A stretch of 64,000 bases of DNA from Xenopus tropicalis. Its lineage: Eukaryota > Chordata > Amphibia > Anura > Pipidae. The notes below the pieces were generated by a model. That model ran no database searches and was not told the DNA's origin. It saw nothing but the letters and a program-made list of their open reading frames with translations. Position numbers and translations under genes: made by a program. Numbering within the stretch: the first letter of the stretch is position 1; every line of letters begins with the position of its first letter. The stretch is from contig NC_030681.2 in NCBI RefSeq assembly GCF_000004195.4, positions 1,974,547 through 2,038,546 on the forward strand, given 5' to 3'. This document shows positions 53,885-64,000 of this stretch, piece by piece.

Positions 53885-56800
53885 GGGGCACCCAGGACTC
53901 TATGGGGCCGGGACTAGAGCCCAGGAATGGGGTGTCAGTGTGGGGAAAGGGGGTGCACCAAGGACTCTATGGGGCCGGGACTAGAGCCCAGGAATGGGGT
54001 GTCAGTGTGGGAAAGGGGGGGCACCCAGGACTCTATGGGGCCGGGACTAGAGCCCAGGAATGGGGTGTCAGTGTGGGGAAAGGGGGTGCACCCAGGACTC
54101 TATGGGGCCGGGACTAGAGCCCAGGAATGGGGTGTCAGTGTGGGGAAAGGGGGTGCACCCAGGACTCTATGGGGCCGGGACTAGAGCCCAGGAATGGGGT
54201 GTCAGTGTGGGGAAAGGGGGTGCACCCAGGACTCTATGGGGCCGGGACTAGAGCCCAGGAATGGGGTGTCACTGTGGGGAAAGGGGGGGCACCCAGGACT
54301 CTATGGGGCCGGGACTAGAGCCCAGGAATGGGGTGTCAGTGTGGGGAAAGGGGGTGCACCCAGGACTCTATGGGGCCGGGACTAGAGCCCAGGAATGGGG
54401 TGTCAGTGTGGGGAAAGGGGGTGCACCCAGGACTCTATGGGGCTGGGACTAGAGCCCAGGAATGGGGGTGTCAGTGTGGGGAAAGGGGGGCACCCAGGAC
54501 TCTATGGGGCTGGGACTAGAGCCCAGGAATGGGGGTGTCAGTGTGGGGAAAGGGGGGGCACCCAGGAATCTATGGGGCTGGGACTAGAGCCCAGGAATGG
54601 GGGTGTCAGTGTGGGGAAAGGGGGGGCACCCAGGACTCTATGGGGCCGGGACTAGAGCCCAGGAATGGGGTGTCAGTGTGGGGAAAGGGGGGGCACCCAG
54701 GACTCTGTGGGGCTGGGACTAGAGCCCAGGAATGGGGGTGTCAGTGTGGGGAAAGGGGGGCACCCAGGACTCTATGGGGCTGGGACTAGAGCCCAGGAAT
54801 GGGGGTGTCAGTGTGGGGAAAGGGGGGGCACCCAGGAATCTATGGGGCTGGGACTAGAGCCCAGGAATGGGGGTGTCAGTGTGGGGAAAGGGGGTGCACC
54901 CAGGACTCTATGGGGCCGGGACTAGAGCACAGGAATGGGGGTGTCAGTGTGGGGAAAGGGGGTGCACCCAGGACTCTATGGGGCCGGGACTAGAGCCCAG
55001 GAATGGGGGTGTCACTGTGGGGAAAGGGGGTGCACCCAGGACTCTATGGGGCCAGGACTAGAGCCCAGGAATGGGGTGTCACTGTGGGGAAAGGGGGTGC
55101 ACCCAGGACTCTATGGGGCCGGGACTAGAGCCCAGGAATGGGGTGTCAGTGTGGGGAAAGGGGGGGCACCCAGGACTCTATGGGGCCGGGACTAGAGCCC
55201 AGGAATGGGGTGTCAGTGTGGGGAAAGGGGGGGCACCCAGGACTCTATGGGGCCGGGACTAGAGCCCAGGAATGGGGTGTCAGTGTGGGGAAAGGGGGGG
55301 CACCCAGGACTCTATGGGGCCGGGACTAGAGCCCAGGAATGGGGGTGTCAGTGTGGGGAAAGGGGGGGCACCCAGGACTCTATGGGGCCGGGACTAGAGC
55401 ACAGGAATGGGGTGTCAGTGTGGGGAAAGGGGGTGCACCCAGGACTCTATGGGGCCGGGACTAGAGCCCAGGAATGGGGTGTCAGTGTGGGGAAAGGGGG
55501 TGCACCCAGGACTCTATGGGGCCGGGACTAGAGCCCAGGAATGGGGTGTCAGTGTGGGGAAAGGGGGTGCACCCAGGACTCTATGGGGCCGGGACTAGAG
55601 CCCAGGAATGGGGTGTCAGTGTGGGGAAAGGGGGGGCACCCAGGACTCTGTGGGGCCGGGACTAGAGCTCAGGAATGGGGTGTCACTGTGGGGAAAGGGG
55701 GTGCACCCAGGACTCTATGGGGCCGGGACTAGAGCCCAGGAATGGGGTGTCACTGTGGGGAAAGGGGGTGCACCCAGGACTCTGTGGGGCCGGGACTAGA
55801 GCCCAGGAATGGGGTGTCACTGTGGGGAAAGGGGGTGCACCCAGGACTCTATGGGGCCGGGACTAGAGCCCAGGAATGGGGTGTCAGTGTGGGGAAAGGG
55901 GGGGCACCCAGGACTCTGTGGGGCCGGGACTAGAGCCCAGGAATGGGGTGTCACTGTGGGGAAAGGGGGTGCACCCAGGACTCTATGGGGCCGGGACTAG
56001 AGCCCAGGAATGGGGTGTCAGTGTGGGGAAAGGGGGTGCACCCAGGACTCTATGGGGCCGGGACTAGAGCCCAGGAATGGGGTGTCAGTGTGGGGAAAGG
56101 GGGTGCACCCAGGACTCTATGGGGCCGGGACTAGAGCCCAGGAATGGGGGTGTCAGTGTGGGGAAAGGGGGGGCACCCAGGACTCTATGGGGCCAGGACT
56201 AGAGCCCAGGAATGGGGGTGTCAGTGTGGGGAAAGGGGGTGCACCCAGGACTCTATGGGGCCGGGACTAGAGCTCAGGAATGGGGTGTCACTGTGGGGAA
56301 AGGGGGGGCACCCAGGACTCTATGGGGCCGGGACTAGAGCCCAGGAATGGGGGTGTCAGTGTGGGGAAAGGGGGGGCACCCAGGACTCTATGGGGCCGGG
56401 ACTAGAGCCCAGGAATGGGGGTGTCAGTGTGGGGAAAGGGGGGGCACCCAGGACTCTATGGGGCCGGGACTAGAGCACAGGAATGGGGGTGTCAGTGTGG
56501 GAAAGGGGGTGCACCCAGGACTCTATGGGGCCGGGACTAGAGCCCAGGAATGGGGGTGTCAGTGTGGGGAAAGGGGGGGCACCCAGGACTCTGTGGGGCC
56601 AGGACTAGAGCCCAGGAATGGGGTGTCACTGTGGGGAAAGGGGGTGCACCCAGGACTCTATGGGGCCGGGACTAGAGCCCAGGAATGGGGTGTCAGTGTG
56701 GGGAAAGGGGGGGCACCCAGGACTCTATGGGGCCGGGACTAGAGCCCAGGAATGGGGTGTCACTGTGGGGAAAGGGGGGGCACCCAGGACTCTATGGGGC

Positions 56801-57595
56801 CAGGACTAGAGCCCAGGAATGGGGTGTCAGTGTGGGGAAAGGGGGGGCACCCAGGACTCTATGGGGCCGGGACTAGAGCCCAGGAATGGGGTGTCACTGT
56901 GGGGAAAGGGGGGGCACCCAGGACTCTATGGGGCCGGGACTAGAGCCCAGGAATGGGGTGTCAGTGTGGGGAAAGGGGGTGCACCCAGGACTCTATGGGG
57001 CCAGGACTAGAGCCCAGGAATGGGGGTGTCAGTGTGGGGAAAGGGGGTGCACCCAGGACTCTATGGGGCCGGGACTAGAGCTCAGGAATGGGGTGTCACT
57101 GTGGGGAAAGGGGGTGCACCCAGGACTCTATGGGGCCGGGACTAGAGCCCAGGAATGGGGTGTCACTGTGGGGAAAGGGGGGGCACCCAGGACTCTGTGG
57201 GGCCGGGACTAGAGCCCAGGAATGGGGTGTCACTGTGGGGAAAGGGGGTGCACCCAGGACTCTGTGGGGCCGGGACTAGAGCCCAGGAATGGGGTGTCAG
57301 TGTGGGGAAAGGGGGTGCACCCAGGACTCTGTGGGGCCGGGACTAGAGCCCAGGAATGGGGTGTCAGTGTGGGGAAAGGGGGGCACCCAGGACTCTATGG
57401 GGCCGGGACTAGAGCCCAGGAATGGGGTGTCAGTGTGGGGAAAGGGGGGGCACCCAGGACTCTATGGGGCCAGGACTAGAGCCCAGGAATGGGGGTGTCA
57501 GTGTGGGGAAAGGGGGTGCACCCAGGACTCTATGGGGCCGGGACTAGAGCCCAGGAATGGGGGTGTCACTGTGGGGAAAGGGGGTGCACCCAGGA
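53885..57595. repeat. 67-bp minisatellite, ~55 copies (3.7 kb)
   Basis: Unit GGCACCCAGGACTCTATGGG, GCCGGGACTAGAGCCCAGGA, ATGGGGTGTCAGTGTGGGGA. Variants are TGCACC/GGCACC, CAGTG/CACTG and GGGGTG/GGGGGTG (68 bp). It fills the space between two convergent genes and stops 30 bp before the capn11 poly(A) signal. Short frames restarting every 67 bp are artefacts. Confidence 0.97.
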
Positions 57596-57626
57596 GGTAC
57601 CAGAGACACAGTCACAGTTTTCATTC

Positions 57627-57632
57627 TTTATT
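57627..57632 (-). terminator. capn11 polyadenylation signal
   Basis: AATAAA on the minus strand, about 420 nt past the capn11 stop. The 3' end would fall about 57605-57615, at the very edge of the 67-bp array. 57633-58050 is 3'UTR, with no other gene seen. Confidence 0.75.
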
Positions 57633-58050
57633 CCATGCAGTCTGGCACAATTCCGCCTCTAGGGGGCGACAGTACATTTGCACTCAGGGAAACCTCAAAC
57701 ATAACTGCCCCACTCTGAAAGCTTGTGGTTCTGGCCCGGGGACCCCTGTAAGAGTCAGATGCCCCCCCAGTACAAGAAGGGGCCCCGGTATCTGTATATA
57801 CAATAACAAAACGCTACTGGGCGGAGCCCTGGGGCCCCCGGGGGCCGGAGTACAGTCCTTACAGTTGTGCCTGGCAGCTGCCCGCTTGGCATTGGATACA
57901 TTATACGGGCAGAATTCTGATTGGCTGGTTCTGATTGCAAAATCTTTCCCCCAACAAAGGCCTCTGGGAAATGTGTAACCTGGATGTAACGTTGGTAGCG
58001 AGTGAGCGAGGGCACCGGGGGCAATGAGTGTCAGCGAGGGGGCAAGAGAA

Positions 58051-58077
58051 TTATCCACACATGGTCATCGTCAGCCA
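58051..58077 (-). CDS. capn11: capn11 last exon (WLTMTMCG, stop)
   Basis: 27 nt: eight codons and TAA at 58053-58051. Acceptor CTGTTTCAG. Too short to detect by length; identified by the calpain C-terminal WLxxTM signature and phase fit. Confidence 0.9.
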   Translation of the reverse strand, partial: WLTMTMCG

Positions 58078-61000
58078 CTGAAACAGAAACAGAACCTTCG
58101 GGTCAGAACTTGGCACCTTCAGGGGGCGGAGCCCACATTGCGCCAATCACACTCACCTCCCCTAAACTCATCTCGGCTGTGCCCTCCCCTTGGTCCAACG
58201 CCTTGAAGAACCCTGGGGGTAAAAGCGCAGTGTTAGTGGGGGTTGCAGGGAGTTGCAGCAATAGGGCTGTACATAAGGGCAGGTGTGTGGGGGTTGCAGG
58301 AAGTTGCAGGGGGGTGGGGGAGTTGCAGGGAGATGCAGGGGGGTGGGGGGGTTGCAGGGAGATGCAGGGGGTTGCAGGGAGTTGCAGGGAGATGCAGGGG
58401 GTTGGGGGGAGTTGCAGGGGGGTGGGGGAGTTGCAGGGAGATGCAGGGAGTTTCAGGGAGTTGCAGGGGGGTGGGGGGGTTGCAGGGAGATGCAGGGGGT
58501 TGCAGGGAGTTGCAGGGGGGTGGGGGGTTGCAGGGAGATGCAGGGGGTTGCAGGGAGTTGCAGGGGGTTGCAGGGAGTTGCAGGGGGTGGGGGAGTTGCA
58601 GGGGGTTGCAGGGAGATGCAGGGGGGTGGGGGGGTTGCAGGGAGATGCAGGGGGGTGGGGGGGTTGCAGGGAGATGCAGGGGGTTGCAGGGAGTTGCAGG
58701 GGGGTGGGGGGTTACAGGGAGATGCAGGGGGTTGCAGGGGGTGGGGGGGTTGCAGGGGGGTGGGGGGGTTGCAGGGGGGTGGGGGGTTACAGGGAGATGC
58801 AGGGGGTTGCAGGGGGGTGGGGGGTTGCAGGGGGGTGGGGGGGTTGCAGGGAGTTGCAGGGGGTGGGGAGTTGCAGGGAGATGCAGGGAGTTGCAGGGGG
58901 GTGGGGGGTTGCAGGGAGATGCAGGGAGTTGCAGGGGGGGTTGCAGGGAGTTGCAGGGGTTGCAGGGAGATGCAGGGGGTTGCAGGGGGGTGGGGGGTTA
59001 CAGGGAGATGCAGGGGGTTGCAGGGGGTGGGGGGTTGCAGGGGGTTGCAGGGGGGTGGGGGGTTGCAGGAGTTGCAGGGGGGTGGGGGGTTACAGGGAGA
59101 TGCAGGGAGTTGCAGGGGGGTGGGGGGTTACAGGGAGATGCAGGGGGTTGCAGGGGGGTGGGGGGGTTGCAGGGAGATGCAGGGGGGTTGCAGGGGGTTG
59201 CAGGGGGGTGGGGGGGTTGCAGGGAGTTGCAGGGGGGTGGGGGGGTTGCAGGGAGTTGCAGGCACAGGGGGCACTCACGGAACATGGCCTCCAGCTTCAC
59301 GAGGCAGCAGACGAAGTTATCGAAGTCGATTCCCATGTCGGAATCCGCGTAGCGAGCGACCAGAACCTGAATGAGTTTGTTATTCAGTTTGTACCCTGCG
59401 GGGGGGCAAGACATCCGTTACCCGGGGGCAAACACCCAGCGCTGCCCCCCGTGCCCTGTACCCGGCTCACCTGTACCCTCAAGGGCGATGCGCAGCTCGT
59501 AGGCGCTGATGGTGCCCGACTTGTCCAGGTCGTGTTGTCGGAAAGCTGTCTGCAAAGATGGGGGGTCCGGTTACTGCCCCGGGGGCCACTGGCCAAAGAT
59601 CAGAATGGGCCCCTCACCCATACGGACCCCGAGTCACTTGCCAACACTGCCTGGCATCATTTTACTTACAGCCCCCCCCTTACTGGCCATCTCAATCCCC
59701 TAGGTGCCCAACCGCCTGGCCCCTTTAACCTTTCCTTTCCAGGGGGCTATAGGGCCTGTATCCTGGGGGGGCGCTAGAGTAATGGGGGGAGACACACACA
59801 CACACACACCAGGAGCCCCCAGATACCCCTCACTGTTCCAACCAAATTTAGAATTTTCAGATTTCCAACAGCCCCAAGAGAGAGAGAAATGCCCCCCCAG
59901 CGAGACCCCCTGCCCCGTGATGGTCCGTGTGGCCCCAACGGCTCCGCTCCCCCAATTCTGCTCCCTCTCTCCCCCCTTCATTGCCGGGCAGGTCCCCAGT
60001 ACCCAGGGGGCAAACCGCATGTCTGAGCCCCCCCCGTCAGATCCCATTACCGTGACCCCCGGCGCCCCCCCTGCATTACAGCACAGGGGCAGGAGGGAGG
60101 GTGTGAGGGTCCATATGGGGCCCCTCTGCCTCACAGGGTTCGTGGGTAACTATTCCCAGTTGGGGGTTCGGCCCAATACAAACCCCGCCCACTTCCAACC
60201 TACCAGCCATTGGCGAATTTTGTTCCACAGGATCTGAAACTCGACCACGCCCAGTTTGCCGCTGCCGTCTTTCTGTGAGGGGCGGGGTTAAGGTTCACTT
60301 GGGAAAGCCAGCACAATGATTGGTGGGCGGGGAAAGTGTAGGATTGGCTGATGGGAATGTAACACCCACTGGGTCATTTCCCATTCCAGCCAATAGCAGC
60401 CCTTATAGAGTCAAGAAACGCCCCCAAAGAGCCACCGGCGCTAGAGAACAGAAATACCTCATGTTCTGCCTCTTATTGCCCCTAAGGAATGGGGCATTAA
60501 CATTATTTATTTGCCCCTCTGGAGTTATAGCCACGGTCAAACCCACACAGGGCTGGGCAGCACTATCCATTCTATGGCCCAGTGTGGGGCTGTGGGTCGG
60601 GACCTGAGGGCAACAAGCAGCGGGGCAACAAGCAGGGGGGCAACAAGCAGTGGGGGCAAAGGATACGTCCATCAGATTGACCATCTGCCTGCAGGCCTCC
60701 ATCCCGAAACCGTCCGTCTTCAGATCTTTGTCTGCAAAAAAGAACAAGAACCTCGGCATTAAAGGGAAAGTTAACCTTTTAATAAACCTTTAATATGATG
60801 CAGACTTTGATATTCTGAGATTATTTGCAATTGTTCTTCATTTTTTTATGGTTTTTCAGCTATTAAGTGTTTTGTTCAGTAGCTCTCCATTTGGTAGTTT
60901 AGCAGCTATCTGGTTGCTAGGGTCTTATTTACCCTAGTAACCAGACTGGTTTAAACAAGAGATGGGAATATGAATAGGGGAGGGGCTGAATAGAAAGATA

Positions 61001-63925
61001 AGGAATAAAAAGTAACAATAACAATAAAACTGGAGCCTCACAGAGCAATAGGGTTTGGCTGCCGGGGTCAGTGACCCCCATTTGAAAGAGTCAGAAGAAG
61101 AAGGGAAATAATTCAAAAACTAAAATAATAAAGACCAATTGAAAAGTTGCTTAGAACTGGCCATTCAACAGTTAACTTAAAGGTGAACCCCCCCATTTAA
61201 GCATTCAGACTGGTGGGCCCAGTACGGGTGTTACAGTCCCAGCCCAAGGTTCTACTGGCACTGGGGCAAACTACCCTGGGGGCAGAAATGCTGCCCCCAC
61301 AGATCCCTCCCCATCTGAAAGGGAAATATTCTGGGTCTCCCGATGCCTTCAAACTGCCTCCCTGCCACAAGCGCCGTTGGACTGAATGCCCCCCCCCCGT
61401 GCCATTGGGCCCCCCCCCGTGCCATTGCCCCCCCCCGTGCCATTGGGCCCCCCCCCGTGCCATTGCCCCCCCCCCCCGTGCCATTGGGCCCCCCCCCGTG
61501 CCATTGGGCCCCCCAGGAACCTTCTGTACTTACGTTTGGCCACCACTCTGTTCAGGATCGTCTTCAGCTCAAACACACTGATCTCCATGTCCTGGAACAG
61601 AACCCGAGAGAGACTGAGACACAGAACCAGAAATCATTGGGTCCCTCATTAGCTGCTAATTCAGCAGGAACAGCCCCCTAAGTTTGCCCATAGCCTGTAC
61701 AGAGAGATACCATAAAACTATGGCACATAGGGATTCCCCTGTACTAAGCACAATTCAGCAGGAACAGCCCCCTAAGTTTGCTCATAGCCTGTACAGAGAG
61801 ATACCATAAAACTATGGCACATAGGGATTCCCCTGTACTAAGCACAATTCAGCAGGAACAGCCCCCTAAGTTTGCTCATAGCCTGTACAGAGAGATACCA
61901 TAAAACTATGGCACATAGGGATTCCCCTGTACTAAGCACAATTCAGCAGGAACAGCCCCCTAAGTTTGCTCATAGCCTGTACAGAGAGATACCATAAAAC
62001 TATGGCACATAGGGATTCCCCTGTACTAAGCACAATTCAGCAGGAACAGCCCCCAAAGTTTGCCCATAGCCTGTACAGAGAGATACCATAAAACTATGGC
62101 ACATAGGGATCTGTACTAAGCACAATTCAGCAGGAACAGCCCCCTAAGTTTGCTCATAGCCTGTACAGAGAGATACCATAAAACTATGGCACATAGGGAT
62201 TCCCCTGTACTAAGCACAATTCAGCAGGAACAGCCCCCTAAGTTTGCTCATAGCCTGTACAGAGAGATACCATAAAACTATGGCACATAGGGATTCCCCT
62301 GTACTAAGCACAATTCAGCAGGAACAGCCCCCTAAGTTCCCCCTGCCCCTGTACCCAGTTGGGCAGATTTGCCCCAGACACTTACCTCCCCTGCCAGTTG
62401 GCGGAACATGGCCTTAAACGAATCGTCCACATCGTCTTCTGTGAGTTCCTCCTGCACAGACAGAGAACTGTAAGGAAATGCAGCACCCGTAGCACCCACG
62501 TCCCCGCATTGGCAGCACCCAAAGCCTACGCAGTCACATTTCCCACCCCAAGAATTGAGGGGCACCTACCTCCTCAGGAAGATCTGCCGATACCTCCTCA
62601 TCCAGCTCCCTGCAAAGTACCAGAAATTAGTGTGGGAGGGTACGGGGGGTACAGTGTGGGTACAGGGGGGTACTGGGTGGGATAGGGGGGAACTGGGTGG
62701 GATAGGGGGGGTATGGGGAGGGACAGGGGGGCACGGGGAGGGTCAGGGGGGCATGGGAAGAGACAGGGGGGTACGGGGAGGGACAGGGGGGTACTGGGTG
62801 GGATAGGGGGGTACTGGGTGGGATAGGGGGGTACTGGGTGGGATAGGGGGGTACGGGGAGGGACAGGGGGGTACTGGGTGGGATAGGGGGGTACTGGGTG
62901 GGATAGGGGGGTACTGGGTGGGATAGGGGGGTACGGGGAGGGACAGGGGGCACGGGGAGGGACAGGGGGGCACAGGGGGGTATGGGGAGGGACAGGGGGG
63001 GACGGGGGGCACGGGGAGGGACAGGGGGGCACAGGGGGGTATGGGGAGAGACAGGGGGGTACAGGGAGGGACAGGGGGGGACAGGGGGTACGGGGAGGTA
63101 CGGGGTGGGACGGGGGGACAGGGGGGTACGGGGGGGTACGGGGAGGTACGGGGTGGGACGGGGGGGTACGGGGAGGTACGGGGTGGGACGGGGGGGTACG
63201 GGGAGGGACAGGGGGTACGGGGAGGTACGGGGGGGGGTACAGGGAGGTACGGGGGGGTACAGGGAGGGACTGGGGGGTACAGGGGGGTGGGACGGGGGGG
63301 TACACGGGGGTGGGATGGGGGGGTACAGGGGGGTGGGACGGGGGGGTGCAGGGAGGGACAGGGGTGGGGGGGCACTCACTGTATATCTGAATGTTTCTCA
63401 GTGAATATTCTCAGGACAAAATCTGCCTCCTTGTGGGGCTCGAAGGTGGAGGGCACGATGATGTACTCGCCGGGGGGCAGGCGGATCTGGGTGCTCACCT
63501 CCCGCAGGTTAATGAAGGTTTCGGAGCGGGCGCAGGACTGGTGGCGCAGGAAGAAATCCTTCTTCAGATGCACATTCTGGCACCCCCGGAACTGCAGCAA
63601 CAGCCCCCCGGGAACGTTAAAGGGGAAGCGACACCAACACAGATATTCAAACCACAGTCACATGACTCATACTGCCGGTCACTGACCCCTCCCTGCCCTC
63701 TGATTGGCTGATTCCAGAAGGAGCCCCCCCAATCAATAGCAGCAGCACCGAGTGCCCAACACTATAGGCGTTTGTGGATTAAAGGCCAAGTTGTGCCACT
63801 CAGTATCTGATTATTTTCTCTTACCCACCCCCCCAAAGTGCTAGGCCCCTCCCACACGAGACCTACAAACCAGACTTGGTGTGAAACGGAGCCGGAGCCA
63901 CGGGGAAACGTACCTCATCCGGAAC
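58051..63925 (-). CDS. capn11: Classical calpain, C-terminal half (partial, 11 exons)
   Basis: Eleven minus-strand exons join with compatible phases into the last 266 residues of a classical calpain, a Ca2+-dependent cytosolic cysteine protease. Visible parts in order: VPDE microexon and end of the C2-like domain (5-75; [15 protein letters not shown]), an acidic linker (76-97), then the penta-EF-hand domain. EF1 is at about 108-119 ([12 protein letters not shown]), EF2 151-162 ([12 protein letters not shown]), EF3 181-192 ([12 protein letters not shown]), EF4 about 218-229, and the EF5 dimerisation hand 246-258, which lacks a normal loop. The end WLTMTMCG resembles CAPN11-type endings. The catalytic domain would lie beyond 64000. 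CAPN11 is chosen over CAPN1 mainly from synteny with tmem63b; the sequence is similar to both. Confidence 0.93.
58157..58212 (-). CDS. capn11: capn11 exon, EF5 (aa 240-258)
   Basis: [19 protein letters not shown]; acceptor CCCCCAG, donor GAG|GTGAGT. The loop is short and lacks most Ca2+ ligands, as is usual for the fifth calpain EF-hand. Confidence 0.92.
58235..59270. repeat. G-rich minisatellite in capn11 intron
   Basis: Irregular mix of GGTTGCAGGGAGATGCAGG, GGTTGCAGGGAGTTGCAGG and GGGTGGGG; about 1 kb within a single intron. Produces repeat frames up to 591 codons that run into neighbouring exons in the wrong strand. Confidence 0.93.
59279..59395 (-). CDS. capn11: capn11 exon, EF4 (aa 201-240)
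   Basis: [20 protein letters not shown] then [18 protein letters not shown]. [13 protein letters not shown] is a strong calpain signature. Acceptor CCCCGCAG, donor TCC|GTGAGT. Confidence 0.96.
59471..59549 (-). CDS. capn11: capn11 exon, EF3 (aa 175-201)
   Basis: [20 protein letters not shown] then IALEGT; complete EF loop [12 protein letters not shown]. Acceptor CTTTGCAG, donor CAG|GTGAGC. Confidence 0.95.
60204..60272 (-). CDS. capn11: capn11 exon (aa 152-174)
   Basis: [20 protein letters not shown] then QWL; second half of EF2 and the linking helix. Acceptor CCTCACAG, donor CTG|GTAGGT. Confidence 0.95.
60667..60731 (-). CDS. capn11: capn11 exon (aa 130-151)
   Basis: [20 protein letters not shown] then MD. 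Acceptor TTTTGCAG, donor GAC|GTATCC (less usual but phase-consistent). Confidence 0.93.
60760..61200. mobile_element. Xenopus-type MITE, ~440 bp
   Basis: TTAAAGGGAAAGTTAACC at the left; TTAACTTAAAGGTGAACC and a final TTAA at the right. The interior (CTATCTGGTTGCTAGGGTC; GTCAGTGACCCCCATTTG; GACCAATTGAAAAGTTGCTT) matches, from memory, a very abundant Xenopus TTAA-ended repeat. It lies in a capn11 intron. Confidence 0.8.
61385..61512. repeat. ~20-bp C-run/GTGCCATTG repeat
   Basis: About 7 copies of CCCCCCGTGCCATTGGGC or the same with CCATTGC, next to a capn11 exon. Confidence 0.85.
61534..61591 (-). CDS. capn11: capn11 exon, EF1 (aa 111-130)
   Basis: [19 protein letters not shown]; acceptor GTTCCAG, donor AAC|GTAAGT. 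Confidence 0.96.
61675..62340. repeat. 94-bp tandem repeat in capn11 intron, ~7 copies
   Basis: Unit AATTCAGCAGGAACAGCCCC, CATAGCCTGTACAGAGAGAT, ACTATGGCACATAGGGATTC. Copies are almost identical. Confidence 0.94.
62386..62451 (-). CDS. capn11: capn11 exon (aa 89-110)
   Basis: [20 protein letters not shown] then GE; first helix of the penta-EF-hand domain. Acceptor CTGTGCAG, donor GAG|GTAAGT. Confidence 0.96.
62570..62609 (-). CDS. capn11: capn11 exon, acidic linker (aa 75-88)
   Basis: 40 nt encoding [13 protein letters not shown]; acceptor CTTTGCAG, donor GAG|GTAGGT. Joins the C2-like and EF-hand domains. Confidence 0.9.
62635..63370. repeat. ~20-bp G-rich minisatellite in capn11 intron
   Basis: Short units GGGACAGGGGGGTACGGGGA, GTACTGGGTGGGATAGGGG and variants fill almost the whole intron between two exons. 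Pro-rich frames on the opposite strand are artefacts. Confidence 0.93.
63380..63591 (-). CDS. capn11: capn11 exon, end of C2-like domain (aa 5-75)
   Basis: [69 protein letters not shown]. The [10 protein letters not shown] and [15 protein letters not shown] motifs are diagnostic of calpain domain III. Acceptor GTTGCTGCAG, donor ACA|GTGAGT. Confidence 0.97.
63914..63925 (-). CDS. capn11: capn11 12-nt microexon (VPDE)
   Basis: GTTCCGGATGAG between acceptor TTTCCCTGCAG and donor |GTACGT. It encodes VPDE, matching the VPEE/VPDE at this place in other calpains, where a 12-nt exon is also found. Confidence 0.85.
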
Positions 63926-64000
63926 CTGCAGGGAAAGCAGAATGAGCCCCATTATTCGCGACCCCAGGGTGTGGCCCCCAAGAACATAATGTGGCTCTGC

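Noticed and set aside
58002..59777. 591-codon Gly/Gln-rich plus-strand frame
   Set aside because: Antisense to capn11 exons and filled by the TTGCAGGG minisatellite.

Overview
The window is vertebrate nuclear DNA, most likely from a pipid frog (Xenopus). The genes are split by GT-AG introns and carry AATAAA polyadenylation signals and CpG-rich promoters. The genomic order mrpl14 (minus), tmem63b (plus), capn11 (minus) matches the human 6p21 block MRPL14-TMEM63B-CAPN11. Several interspersed elements look like abundant Xenopus TTAA-ended MITEs (6353-8478, 52317-53462, 60760-61200). I cannot separate X. tropicalis from X. laevis.

Layout. 1-4080: intergenic, mostly tandem repeats. 4080-~10440: mrpl14 on the minus strand, with two coding exons (144 aa), a long minisatellite-filled intron, and a CpG-rich promoter near 10200-10480. 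10500-13600: intergenic, with a 1 kb minisatellite. 13600-~51130: tmem63b on the plus strand. It has a CpG-rich promoter with a likely non-coding first exon ending at 13805, a 15.6 kb first intron, then 23 coding exons from 29423 to 48913. All splice sites and phases join into one 838-residue OSCA/TMEM63 mechanosensitive channel. 51180-57600: intergenic, with a splice-motif-bearing repeat, a 1.1 kb palindromic MITE and a 3.7 kb 67-bp minisatellite. 57605-64000: the 3' part of a classical calpain (capn11 by synteny) on the minus strand. Eleven exons are visible, covering the end of the C2-like domain and the penta-EF-hand domain; the protease core lies beyond 64000.

The dominant property is tandem repetition. 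About 30 distinct minisatellites, with units of 22 to 155 bp, cover roughly 60% of the window by my boundaries. Nearly every long reading frame outside the exons is an artefact of these repeats.

The most striking structure is 47376-48736. There the 3' splice site and first 21 nt of the last tmem63b exon have been copied in tandem, giving 26 perfect upstream copies of branch point, pyrimidine tract, AG and exon start; the last four are in frame with the real exon. The same gene carries two large inverted blocks of one 30-bp minisatellite, in introns 12 and 18. The second lies directly upstream of the exon whose Gln codon is a known Q/R RNA-editing site in mammals. It also has a donor-motif-rich minisatellite in its 3'UTR. 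Whether these repeats shape splicing or editing of tmem63b is the question most worth testing.
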